Part shown: in pieces, positions 13,446-24,672 of the stretch
Position numbering within the stretch: the stretch's first letter is position 1
Layout: every line of letters begins with the position of its first letter
From: Phialocephala subalpina
Lineage: Eukaryota; Ascomycota; Leotiomycetes; Helotiales; Mollisiaceae
Length of the DNA stretch: 64,000 nucleotides
Assembly (NCBI GenBank): GCA_900073065.1
Contig: FJOG01000005.1
Coordinates: 1-64,000 of the forward strand
Direction: 5' to 3'
Notes under the pieces: model-generated
Told to the model about the DNA's origin: nothing
The model's input: the letters and a program-made list of their open reading frames with translations, nothing else
Databases searched by the model: none
Position numbers and translations under genes: made by a program

Positions 13446-16400
13446 ATGATTCCCCAGGTCGCGCATCATCCTCGAAATCTCTCGCAGCAGTTTGGTAACC
13501 CAGGATTTGCTACCCCTCCCTTCGACCATCTATCCACCCCAAGAAGATTCGATCGAGTTGCGCCTCTCCCATTCCGAAGCTCGCGGACAACTCCATCAAC
13601 ACTTGCACCACCCCAACGCGCATACCCCGTCGAAAATCATCATGACCGCCGACCTGGCCTTGTACGCGGCAGCTCGGGAGGCCAGGGATTCGGAGGACAG
13701 TACAATGACCCCTCAGAGCACATGCTGCGAAGGAAGACGCCAAATGGTACACTGGCTGCAGGATATGACGGGACACCTGTGCAATGGTCGAGTAAGGCAC
13801 CAGCTCTGAAGCATGTCGTATTGCCAGTATCAGGCGAGTCAGCAAGCCGGTCTATTACATACGCTTCTCCTACTCTGGATGATCCACGAAATAGACAGAG
13901 ATCTGCTAGCTCGGGCTGGAATCAGCAGCAGACAGGTCAGCTTACACGCTCGAACGGTGCAGATCGCCAAAGTCGTATGAACAGTGATCCCGGAAACTGG
14001 TTGCAATTCCCCTCGGAATCTCACAACGTTTGGGACCAAATCAGAACCCACCCTTCAAATACTTTCTTGCCCAGTAATGGCATGCATATTCCAACAGTCC
14101 TTCAGCCAGCATATCAGCCAGCTCCTGGTCCTACAGCATCCAATGATGGTGGCCTTTACGGACCGTACTGGCCGGATGGCAGGTTCGTTCCATACAGGCC
14201 CGCTGCAGTTCGTGATCAATGGCACCAAGGTCTTGATCGTAGCCTTGGCGGAAGTCGAATGTTTGATCAACCTCTTCTCCCTGCAGATTCTACGCGGTCT
14301 CTTCGTTACCCACCCATCAATGGGGTAGAGCTACTACATGTAGGAGTCGTGCCTAATCCTTTGATAAGTCATAGTATTGCTCTGGGTGAAAACCACTTTA
14401 CCCATGGTCCTGTGTTGCAAACTCGGCATGGAAGGAATGGCCAACACTGGTCATATCACGATGGGAGTCGAACACCCACTGCACAATCCGTGAGCAAGGC
14501 CAATAACCCACGTTTCAAGGAAAAGACCCTTTCATGGGCGCACAGCATCTATGTTGATCTTTTAGCCTTCCTTCATCAGTCCAAAAAAGAGAACAAGCAT
14601 CTTCGACAGTCTCATGGCCTTCGAGCCTACTCCAAGAACAATATATACCCCAAACCTCCGCGTCAGCCAGCATCCTATTTGGGGTCACCGACTTGGGCGG
14701 AATTGGACGATGAAGAAGTAAATGCTAGAACTACTATGAGACGAGCTGTATCGATGAGTATGCCGTTGCAAAAGAACACTCAGAGTTCCCATTACAATAG
14801 CTGGCAAGTGAACGGAGATTCAGCAGACCTTCGACATACCAGGTCGTCAAATCTAGACATCCCGCATTATATATCACCTTTCCAGGGATCGCATCAAGTC
14901 ACCAGTTCTCCGACAAGCAAAGCTAGAGAAGCTTTGGAAATGCTCACTACCCTCTGTGACCAAAGTGGGTGGTCTTGGATTGATGGCATGCTACTTGGAG
15001 GGTGTCTTGCATATGGGCTGGAAGAGTACCAAGTGGCTCTTGATTGGTATTCTAAAATAATAGCTCTGGATCCGAAGTAAGTCTCTCGCCGTCGTTCTTT
15101 TGGGTGTATGCATATCTAAAATTCTATAGCCATGTCGAGGCGATATCCAATCTTGCCGCCACCCTTTTGTGCCTGAATAGACGTGGAGAGGCAGAACAGT
15201 ACTGGCTTCAATCTGTTAAGCTTCGTCCGAGTTATTTTGAAGCCGTCGAGCATCTTATAGGACTCCTTTGTGGCGACCATCGAGGCAACGAAGCTGTGAA
15301 TATCATTGAATTTGTCGAACGATCACTGTGTTCCTCAAAGGTTGAGGACTCTTTCGACTACTTCAGCGAAACGTCCAGTAATGCTGATCGAGAGTCGTGC
15401 GATTCGATGGGAACGTCATCTGAGACCATTGCTCTCGATTACGACTTCGACAGTGATAGAACCTTCAGATCCACCTTGGTCAGGGAGCATGAAGATGGTG
15501 CTTCGCAACCTGGATATGGCTCCAGCGGTTTTTCGATTCCCGGATCTGAAAATGGTCGAATCCTCGCCCTTGTTCATGCTAAAGGAAACATGCTATATGC
15601 TCTTGGGGACGTCGATCGGGCGTCGAAAGCCTTTGAGGATGCGGTTCTCATCAGTACCGGTAAAGGGTTTCACGGAATTCACGATTTGATCCGTCAAATT
15701 GTAAGCGTCCTTTCGCTAGACGGCATCAGTCCCTTGCGGCAAGACTTCAGGTCCCCTATCCAATCCGCTGCTTCATCTCCGTTGCTTCTACCTCCCGACA
15801 AAGCGCTACAGACGGCAAGACTCGTTTTTGCAAAGAATGGAGACCTTCCCGGACTCCGTTTTGTACCGGAAGGTCTGGCTAAAAGGGCTGCCATTTCGAC
15901 CACAAGCAATTCTCTACTTTCTCTTGCCAAGATCTTCCAGGATGCAATGTCAAATGGTAGCGCACGTCAGAGGATCTCTAGGATGCCTACTGGTGTAGGG
16001 GATATCTTAGCCCTTTACTACCTCTCTTTGTCTCTCCAACCAAGTCCATCGACAGCCAACAATGTCGGTATTCTTTTGGCTAGCGTTCAACAGCCACCAT
16101 CACATCGGCAAATTGTCTGTCGAGACACTCAACATCCCACCATACCTGGAGTTGTACCTGGGAGTGGTGTAGCATTGGCTCTTGCTTATTACAATTACGG
16201 TCTCAACCTCGATTCGAGACACGCTCACATATACACCAACCTTGGTAGCTTATTGAAGGACATCGGGCAGCTCGCAGCTGCTATTACCATGTATGAGAAA
16301 GCCGTTTCTTGTGATAGCACTTTTGACATTGCTCTTGCCAATTTGGCAAATGCTGTCAAGGACCAGGGCCGTACAAGTGATGCTATCGATTACTACAAGC

Positions 16401-18485
16401 GTGCTGTCGCCGCAAGTCCAGACTTTGCAGAAGCAGTATGTGGTCTTGCGAATGCTCTCAATTCAGTCTGTGATTGGACTGGTAGAGGTGGCGTGATTCT
16501 TGACGGTGGACAGCAAGATCGATGGCATGTGGATGAAACAGGCATGATCACGGATGCCAGAATGTCTCGTCAGGGTAGTGGATGGATGAAGCGGGTCGTC
16601 GACATCGTGGCAAAGCAATTGAGAGATGGTTCTGCCTGGGGTCGAGGTACTCTTCAAGATCAAGCACTCCATCAACTTCTGCAGCAGCTGGAAGCGTCTG
16701 ATTTCGGCAACAAATGGAGTCCTGAAAAGCGAGCCAAAATACAGGCTAGCCTTGTCGCCTGGTCCGGACAGCGATGGGAAGGAGCTCGCATTGTTCGTCT
16801 GGTGGAACGGTCTATCAGACGGGCCATGCACCGATGGTATCACGATAAGCATATCAAAAACCACCAACTACCTCCTTCATATTACCCCAGGCCTCAAGTA
16901 CCAAGTACCTTGACCATTCCAGCAGCTCCGACAGTCCTTCCTTTCCATACCTTCACTTGTCCGTTATCTGCCAAAGATATTCGAATGATCTCACAACGGA
17001 ATGCACTCCGGATTTCATGCTCCACACTCCGTGCACCTTGGATGCAAGGACCTGTCTTCCCACCACCAAGGCCTCCGGCACCACATCTCAACATCGGCTA
17101 TGTATCATCTGACTTTAACAATCACCCTCTTGCCCACTTGTAAGTTTTTGCATGCATGTTGCGCAGGAAAGTCCAAGCTAACCCTTCTAGAATGCAATCC
17201 GTCTTCGGTATGCACAATCCAGCCCGCGCGAAAGCCTTCTGCTATGCGACAACGGCTAGTGACAATTCAGTACATCGACAGCAAATTGAACGCGAAGCCC
17301 CTGTCTTTCGGGATACCAGCTCTTGGTCAGCAGATCGGTTGGTTCAACAGATTGTTCAAGATGAGATCCACATTCTTGTCAATTTGAATGGATACACTCG
17401 AGGCGCCAGGAATGAAGTTTTCGCAGCTCGACCGGCACCGATCCAGATGTCTTTTATGGGATTCGCTGGCACACTCGGTGCCGAGTGGTGTGACTATATC
17501 CTAGCAGATGAAACCGCGATACCCCCGAGTACCTTGAGACCGTCAAGAGGGAATGTAGATCTTGAAGATCTATTGCAAGATCAAGAATTCAATGAGGCAG
17601 AGGACTGGGTATATTCGGAGAACATAATATTCTGTAGAGACACATTCTTCTGTTGCGACCACGCCCAGTCGGACCCTCACGAGAACCGATTAACGTGGGA
17701 AGAGGAACAAACGAAGAGGTGGCAGATGCGCAAAGAAATATTCCCCACTCTTTCCGACGATGCTATCATTCTGGGGAACTTCAATCAGCTTTATAAGGTA
17801 TGTCTTTGCCCTTTGGGTTCCGAATTGACATAACTGACATCCATCTTAGATTGAGCCTACGACATTCCGGACCTGGTTGCGAATATTGGATAAAGTTCCG
17901 AAGGCCATTCTCTGGCTTCTTCGATTCCCCGATCTTGGGGAGAGTAATCTGAAACGGACAGCACAGGAATGGGCTGGTGAAAGTGTTGCCTCACGAATCA
18001 TGTTCACAGATGTGGCGCCAAAGCATCAGCATATTTCACGAGCTCGTGTCTGCGACTTGTTCTTGGATACCCCCGAATGCAACGCCCACACTACTGCCGC
18101 TGACATTTTATGGTCAAGCACGCCACTCCTGACGCTGCCGCGATATAAATACAAGATGTGTTCACGTATGGCTGCTTCGATTCTCAAGGGTGCATTACCT
18201 CACGGCGAAGAGGGCCATCGAGCTGCTCAGGAACTCATCGCCGAGGACGATGATCAATACGAAGAGTTTGCTATCAAACTTGCGAGCGGTATAACCTATC
18301 GAATACATCCCTCTGGTTACGGAGAGAGCGTCGGCAGACTCGGAGAATTGCGTAAACTTCTATACGACAGTCGATGGACATGTGCTCTCTTCGACACACG
18401 AAGATGGGTGCGAGATCTTGAATCTGCATACGACCAAGCTTGGGAGAATTGGGTGGAAGACAAAAGGGGCGATATCTATCTATAG
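13446..18485 (+). CDS. TPR / GT41 protein, O-GlcNAc transferase (OGT) type
   Basis: Exons 13446-15076, 15130-17139, 17191-17797 and 17850-18485 give 1627 residues. Residues 1 to about 490 are low-complexity and likely disordered. TPR-like helices lie at about 495-600 and 885-1000. The catalytic GT41 domain runs from about 1195 ([24 protein letters not shown]) to about 1600. Key stretches are NFNQLYKIEPTTFRTW, LWLLRFP, and DTPECNAHTTAADILWSSTPLLTLP, which match the UDP-sugar site of animal OGT, including the Lys of LYK and the HTT motif. Metazoan OGT adds GlcNAc to Ser/Thr of nuclear and cytosolic proteins; plant SPY relatives transfer fucose. Which sugar this fungal protein uses cannot be told from sequence. 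It is longer than animal OGT because of the N-terminal extension and the spacer between the TPR blocks. Confidence 0.9.
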
Positions 18486-21345
18486 CATTTTGTTTTCGGG
18501 ATTTGGCGCGAGCAATGAATTGGCAAAAGAGACGTTATATGGCCTGCATTTCAGTAATGTAGCGGTGGAGTCGATTTGGGAAATTTGTTTGCAGGATATC
18601 ATACGGAGTTCTTTGGGGTTGGGTTCTGGGTAGAGCCATGCTGGCTCATTCTTGATGACATGATGCTATACCCACCGTCGCATAGACACATACAGTCTTT
18701 CCGTTGCGTTTGTCTTCTCGTTGCTATAGCTTTTCGGAATTTAAGTAGGGAAGATGTGTTTGGCAACTGGTCAGATTATAGAAGAGTGGCCACCGGCCTT
18801 TGAGCCCGAGGAAAATATCAAATTCAAGTATTCTCAAGAGGTGGGATCGATCATGCAATTGAGTTGATTCACTCAAGTAGTTGGTAGTTGACCCGTATCT
18901 TCCAGGCTTGTTGATGTAGTCCATGTACAAGCACTGATCTCTTTCCACTGATTAACGATCAGTATGTCTAAAAATCCTCTGGTGTGAATGTACTCATGGC
19001 GCTGGGACTTTCAAACGGCAATTGGTCTACAATTTTTCTCCTCACATGATGCGAAAGGGCATACCATTTTGAATGTTTAAAGTCCGCAGCGTTTGTGATT
19101 ACCAAATGTAAATCGTTCGCAGTCCGCATGAGTTGAACCTCACTGCAATTATGGGATGCAGTCGCGGACACGCTGTCTTGCACGTCGAGTCGAACAATCC
19201 CAATCTGTGGATTCGTATGCGCAACATACCAGCGCTTGGCGTCATCGCTCAGTCTTACAGGCTGGGTCGCACCGACATCAATGTAACGAACGATCCGCAG
19301 CCTCCTGCATGTCCACCATTAATAGCTGACTTCAAGTCTGCAGTGCATGAGACGGAGAAAAAATCATCTCACAGCTCGGAAGCCACGACGGCGATTTGAT
19401 TGGGTGGCAGGGCGAGCGCGTTCTAGTTGTTCGAGGCTGTGGGTTATGCCTCAAAAGTTGTTTTGCTTTTTGGGATCCGTGGATCAGGTCGAAGGTCAGT
19501 GTCGCCAGTGCTTAGCAATCAAACCTTGACTCGCACCTGCGCTAGTAGACGATTTGATCTTGATCTTGCCGTTCAGTAGCGTCGATGCGGGCAGATCCCG
19601 TTTGTTGGTTTTGAAAGGCCGAAACGGAATAATTAATTAGATTAACGGTGCCAGGATCTGCTTGATATTTGCTTTTGGCACGCAGATTGAGCAGATTTAG
19701 TTTCGCGCCGGTTCAGAGAAACGCGGGATCTAAGTTGTGTAACGGCTTGAGATCTCTGGTCTTAGATCTGCATCAGCTTGCCGTTCACGATTCACGATTC
19801 TTTTTGCGCGGTAACTATTCCCTGGACGGCCCGGATCCTGGGATAGATACGGGGGCCGTTTGCCAGGTAGTTCCTAGCTTGCTCCTGGTTTGAAAACTCC
19901 TGACGTTCAAGACTGAAGGACATTTCTGAGCTTCTGGAAAGGTCCTGTCGAACGTGTCCCTTATTCTGTGACAGACGTGTTTGGGATCAACGTCTCTATT
20001 CTAGTCATCAGAATCATTTGCAAAAGCGGCATACATCAGAAACATCATTGGCGGTGTGCCTAGCAGGAGAAAACTCTTTGTTTCCCGGCATGTATGGGAA
20101 ACACTCTTCTTGCGGTGCATGACGCGTTGGAGACGATGGTCTTGAGCTTAATTCTCCTCGCCGCATCTTACCTCTTGTTTCTTCATATCTTCCTTGTGAG
20201 ATCTACTCTAGCAGGGTTTTGTGTTTACTGATCGAACGGTACGGGAGAGAATAAAACTAGTGGGAGAGCTGATTCCTGGGTAGATCTACTTCCTTAGGTT
20301 AGATCTCCATAGGACCTCGTCAAGAGATTTTCTTCGGCGACTCCCTTCGAACTTCGGAGATTTTCGGCTCGAGGGCTGGAATTCTGATTGAAGCCTCGAC
20401 GGGACTGTGTAGAGCAAGATTGAGTTTTCAGGCTCGGCGGCTCACTGGTTTGGGGCCCGGGAGTCGGGACTGTCAGTAGAGTTTGGGATCGTCTCTTGCC
20501 GTGAGCGAATGAGGAGAAGGAGAAGGAGTTTTCCCGATCCTGTTAGGTAGAGTCTTTCAGTGTTGTTGCTATTCATCGAAGAAGCAGGTACGGATGCTGA
20601 TGCTTTTGGTGGTATTCTCAAGTGTTGATTGATGTTCGGACTTGAATGAATAAAGTTTAAGAAACAATGCTGGTGCTATTGAGTGCGTGTCAACATGTGA
20701 AGTAAGCCTGCGGATGTGCTTCCGTGCTATTGGGATGTGCCAATGATATCTGCAAGTCGACTGCATTCTGACTTTGGATGGCTGTATGACTGGCATTGGC
20801 CGCGGCTACCTCCCGATGCTCCCTGTTCCCCTAAGTCTGTGCCAGGTTCCACAGGTTCAGTGCGAGTGATCGTACTTGGCACATTCATTCTGCTGTTGAA
20901 GCGATCACTTGAGTGCCATCATTCTGAACCTGAGAGGCCTTGGAAGAGATTGTAGGGATTCGGAGGTCACCCGTTTGGAGATAAAGGTAGTGTAGTGAGT
21001 GACTTTTGTGTCGGCATTCATATGTTCCCTGATTAAATAACGATAGCCTGGTATATACAGTACAACGTGGCTACGATATGATGAGAGTGGGTATCTAGAT
21101 AACAATATACAAGGTATTATGGGACACGTATTCATGCCCGCTCTTCGTGAAAAATCCCCAAGGGAAAACATTGCTCATCAAGTGAAGTCCCTGTTTCGCA
21201 CGTTCCAGTTCCATTCCATTCCCATTCCCCAAACAACAAAACAAAACGAGATTGAACATGGACGACGTTGGCCACCCTTTTATAACCCGCTCCCATCCCA
21301 TCCCATTACCCAGAAATTGAATCCATGATTTTATCCTATCCTATC
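18486..21345. other. Gene-poor interval between GT41 gene and flbD
   Basis: About 2.9 kb between the ends of two convergent genes. No open frame resembles a known protein and none can be spliced into one by eye. A (TATCC) run of four units at about 21331-21350 abuts the flbD stop codon. Confidence 0.45.
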
Positions 21346-22329
21346 CTATCCTAACAACGAAGAAAGATGCATCCGAGAGTCGCGATCGCGATCCGTTGAG
21401 GCTTCTGGCCGCTCATACCGCAAAGGCAATTGCAACAACGGTGGAAGCTGAACCACTGGTGTTTGCGGTGCTGTTAAAAGTTGTGGCCGCGCGTTGGATT
21501 GATAGTCTCGAGGCGAATGGGGTGTTAACGCATGATGATGTTGTTCCTGTCGATGGTACATGGCAGGAGAGGTGGAATTGAGACCGTGACTCTTCGCGTC
21601 GCTATGGAAGCGTGGAGCGAAGGTATACGCTTGGTTCTCGCTTTCCGCAAGGAAGGCGTTGGGTCGAAATGGCAACGTGGGCAAGCTTGGTCTTCGCGAA
21701 TCTCGGAAAGACGCTTGAAGAGGAGGAAGCTGGGGACCCGGTGACTTCTCCAACCGAGGAGAGATGGAGAAGGCAGAGCTGGTGTCCGAGATCAGTGATG
21801 GAGCACCCTCGACCGACTCAGCTCGAGATGCTTCAGACACGGCGGGGGAAGGAAGAGGTCCGTCAACACCCCTCCGAGGTGCGTAGTGGGTTGAAGAGAT
21901 CGTGAGAGAGCGACCCGCAGGTCTGGCAAAGGACAATGGCTGGACTCTTTCGTCGAAGTTGTTGGAGCTGGAGGCATGTGGAGATGTCCGTCGACGAAGC
22001 ACCAGACGCCGACGACGATTCATGCTACCATTCCACCAGTTCTTCACAGCGTTATCGCTTCGTCCATGGAGTCGTCGAGCAATCTCAGCCCATCGTTTCC
22101 CCATCTCGCCGACCATCCTTTCGATTTGCATCCCTTCCTCGGGACTAATGGGTTCATGGTTCAAGGAAGGCTTGAGATTTTGGTGGTATCGCTCACGACA
22201 CTGCTTTGGTGAACGAGAGCCGATGAGTTGAGCAATTCGTACCCAGTTCAAGGCGCCTTGTGTGTGAACGAGCTGAACAAGATACGCATCTTCACCTTGC
22301 GACCACGGCCCTCGACGATGTGAAGACAT
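21346..22329 (-). CDS. flbD: Myb-like developmental regulator FlbD
   Basis: Single exon, 327 residues. Two Myb/SANT repeats fill residues 5-106: RRGPWSQGEDAYLVQLV...NWVRIAQLIGSRSPKQCRERYHQNLKPSLNHEPIS and then EGMQIERMVGEMGKRWAEIARRLHGRSDNAVKNWWNGSMNRRRR. This closely follows the FlbD pattern known from Aspergillus, where FlbD works with FlbB to start asexual development. The rest is Ser/Pro-rich and low-complexity, as usual for the family. The start ATG precedes SSHRRGPW directly, matching family starts. Its upstream region (plus-strand 22330-24540) is long and repeat-rich, which suggests a complex promoter. No frame damage. Confidence 0.92.
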   Translation of the reverse strand: MSSHRRGPWSQGEDAYLVQLVHTQGALNWVRIAQLIGSRSPKQCRERYHQNLKPSLNHEPISPEEGMQIERMVGEMGKRWAEIARRLHGRSDNAVKNWWNGSMNRRRRLVLRRRTSPHASSSNNFDERVQPLSFARPAGRSLTISSTHYAPRRGVDGPLPSPAVSEASRAESVEGAPSLISDTSSAFSISPRLEKSPGPQLPPLQASFRDSRRPSLPTLPFRPNAFLAESENQAYTFAPRFHSDAKSHGLNSTSPAMYHRQEQHHHALTPHSPRDYQSNARPQLLTAPQTPVVQLPPLLQLPLRYERPEASTDRDRDSRMHLSSLLG

Positions 22330-23672
22330 GACTGAAAGAACCCCTAGTAGGGAATTCCAAAGTATTTCTTCGATTTTCGTACGTGGGTTCGACAGTACAA
22401 GAGCAATATAAGCCAGGTTCGTGGAAGATGTTCAGGCTAGAAGGAAAGTCTGAAGCAAGATGGATAAGAAGGAAGATACCAGAGAGTCAATGATTCGATA
22501 GTGGGCCGGTGAAGGAGAAGTCGCAAGGCTTGACTAGGCGCCAGGAGAAAGGAGCGACGATAATGGACGGAACGGGCGTTGGGGCTAGCAGTGGACCAGT
22601 CAAAGATGTTGTCTGAGGTGAGTGATAGTTGAGGATATGGCTAGGAAGTTGGCGTCGGTCCTAGTGTCGATGTGATTTCTCTAATCTGGACTGACAATGG
22701 AGCGACAGATGCGGGGGAGTGTCTCGTTCGATGGCAGTTCTTGAACGGCGTGACAAAGCTGCGTCGAGCGGATCTTCGTCGATCTAGACAGATGACGAGA
22801 TGCTCCTCGATTTCTCGACTAGAATTGCCTGGGAAAGGATGTGAAGTCGAGATTGATCCTCCAGTCTTCGACGAGGTAGGATTCGGATACTCGAATGTGT
22901 GAGGCGCAACCACAGTTGACGGAAGTGGTTGAAAGAGAGAATTAACTGATCGATGATTGACGGTAGATGCAGTGTGGTGTGGAAGAAAGAGGAAACCAGC
23001 TGGTGAAGAGCTTTATGAGGGAGAAGATCAGACGCTGGTAGGACGATTGAGTGTGGTAGCCAGTTACAGAAGCTGGCGAGGTGGGGGGTTCAGCACGCAA
23101 ACGCAACGATCAAGCATACACCAGGATACCGGGGTGAGCTGTCTGGGGATGGGATGTTCTGCTTCCTAGGACCTGGGATTTATTGACAAAGAACGATATT
23201 TCGAGATCTCGAGACTCGAGGGAGGACCTGGACAGTCTGGGGTCTAGTCGAGAAGCAGAGGAAGGGGGCGAGAGAGTGGAAAGATCAATCGGCAGGTGAG
23301 TGGCCCCGGGTAAGTATCACCAGCAGCAACAGTCTGCAGGGGTCTGAGTGGAGAGTTCTGCTGTGGATGTGTTGAAGTGGTGGTGGACCAGGGAGAGGGA
23401 GCCACTGAGACATGGGCACGGTTGTCCATCGTTGATCAAGTTAACGGGTGGCTTTCAAGGTGCCCTTCAGCTGGTAATTGCTCGGAGCCAATGTATTTGC
23501 CCAAAGTAGCGTAGTCGCCTTTGAACGTTGCCGGTAGCTGCAGTACACCAGAGAGTACCTCCAGTCCTGTTGGAGTAGGTCTCAGACTGCTTCTGGCCTG
23601 GTACTGGGTGAGAGGGAGCGTGGCACCGCACCGCAACCGCACCCGCACCCAGCGGCGGCGACAGTCCTCACA

Positions 23673-23725
23673 TACGGTACGGTACGGTACCGTACCATCC
23701 CATACCGTACCATACCGCACCATCC
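23673..23725. repeat. GGTAC/GTACC palindromic cluster
   Basis: Repeats of ACGGT followed by repeats of ACCGT/ACCAT form a cluster with a perfect 16-nt palindrome, GGTACGGTACCGTACC, at 23681-23696. The two arms could extrude as an imperfect hairpin. Confidence 0.7.
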
Positions 23726-23926
23726 CAGATCGTTACCATTGCCATCTTGGCCTAGCGAGCTGGCTGGGAAGATCTGTGAGGATCTGAGGAGCTTGGTTGG
23801 GACTTGGAGCTTAGGTAGGTTAGAGTATCGAGTTTGGGCGGGCCCGACTCCCGGTCTACCAGTCTACCAGTCTACCAGGGCCAGGGCCAGGGGGTACAAA
23901 GGAAGCCTGAGCTTCATGACGGGCAG

Positions 23927-23968
23927 CATCGAACATCAAACATCGAACATCGAGCATCGAACATCGAA
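23927..23968. repeat. Six CATCGAA heptamers
   Basis: Six contiguous 7-bp units, four of them exact CATCGAA and two with one change (CATCAAA, CATCGAG), lie upstream of flbD. Confidence 0.75.
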
Positions 23969-24326
23969 TCTTGAGAAGGGTCCGTGAGGGCTGTACTATT
24001 TCTGGGCCCAAGGGAATTCGAGGCTGAAGGGCCACGGTCATGAGCAGAACGAACCATGAAGACTCGAGGCTGATGCCGTGCCGTGCCGACGGGAGATCTG
24101 GGCTGGGAGGGAGGAGAGCAGCGTGCAAGTCAAGCCAGTGAGCGAGGAATGTAATTGTGCACTCATGTGACGCCGTGGCGAATCACGATGTGGACCTGGG
24201 TTGGTCTCTGGCTGTGAGACGGGGGGGATCGTGAGCTCTGGGTGGTGGTCGGCGGTTGTCGTCTGTTGTCGTCTTTGCTTTTCTCGATCGTCCACCAGGT
24301 CCACGGTTGCATCGGTGCAGTGCAGT

Positions 24327-24361
24327 GCACCCTTGCACCCTTGCATCCTTGCATCCTCGCA
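24327..24361. repeat. Short GCACCCTT-type octamer array
   Basis: About four 8-bp units drift from GCACCCTT to GCATCCTT and GCATCCTC. The array is preceded by GTGCAGTGCAGTGCA. Confidence 0.6.
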
Positions 24362-24485
24362 TCTGGTCGGATGATGACGATGCTGGGGACTCCCGGTCTG
24401 GAGCCTCGATACCTCGATACCACAATAGACAGACAAGAGCGCGAGCTGGGGAGGCTGGTCGCTGTTCCCTGCCCTTGCTGATCCG

Positions 24486-24532
24486 CCAAACCCAAAACCC
24501 AAAAAACCCAAACCCTAAAACCTAAAAACCCC
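24486..24532. repeat. AACCC-rich tract
   Basis: An irregular run of AACCC, AAACCC and CCTAAA units. It looks telomere-like at a glance, but the unit is not constant and CCCTAA occurs only once. Confidence 0.55.
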
Positions 24533-24585
24533 ACTGATGCGCCCGCAAGATGGGCCTCCCCAACGCACTTCAACTCAAGTTACTC

Positions 24586-24672
24586 AACTCAACTCCGCTC
24601 ACTCCACTCACTCCACTCACTCCACCCACTCCTCTCACTCCTCGCGCCCCTCTCGCTCCTCTCGCTCCTCCC
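24586..24672. repeat. CT-rich microsatellite (CACTC / CTCGCTC)
   Basis: The plus strand carries repeated CACTCCACT units grading into TCTCGCTCC units. Any open frame through it is low-complexity Ser/His/Arg and is not a gene. Confidence 0.65.

Larger units (their letters stand above)
22330..24540 (-). promoter_or_regulatory. Long upstream region of flbD
   Basis: About 2.2 kb upstream of flbD (minus strand) contains no supported gene but several simple-sequence blocks: a palindromic GGTAC cluster, CATCGAA heptamers, GCACCCTT-type octamers and an A/C-rich run. Treating it as promoter and leader follows only from position. Confidence 0.35.

Noticed and set aside
22641..22913. 90-codon minus-strand frame upstream of flbD as an upstream ORF
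   Set aside because: No evidence that it lies in the flbD leader and no recognisable sequence; position alone is not enough.
24486..24532. Internal telomere-like tract
   Set aside because: The unit length varies and CCCTAA appears only once, so it is an A/C-rich simple sequence, not a telomeric array.
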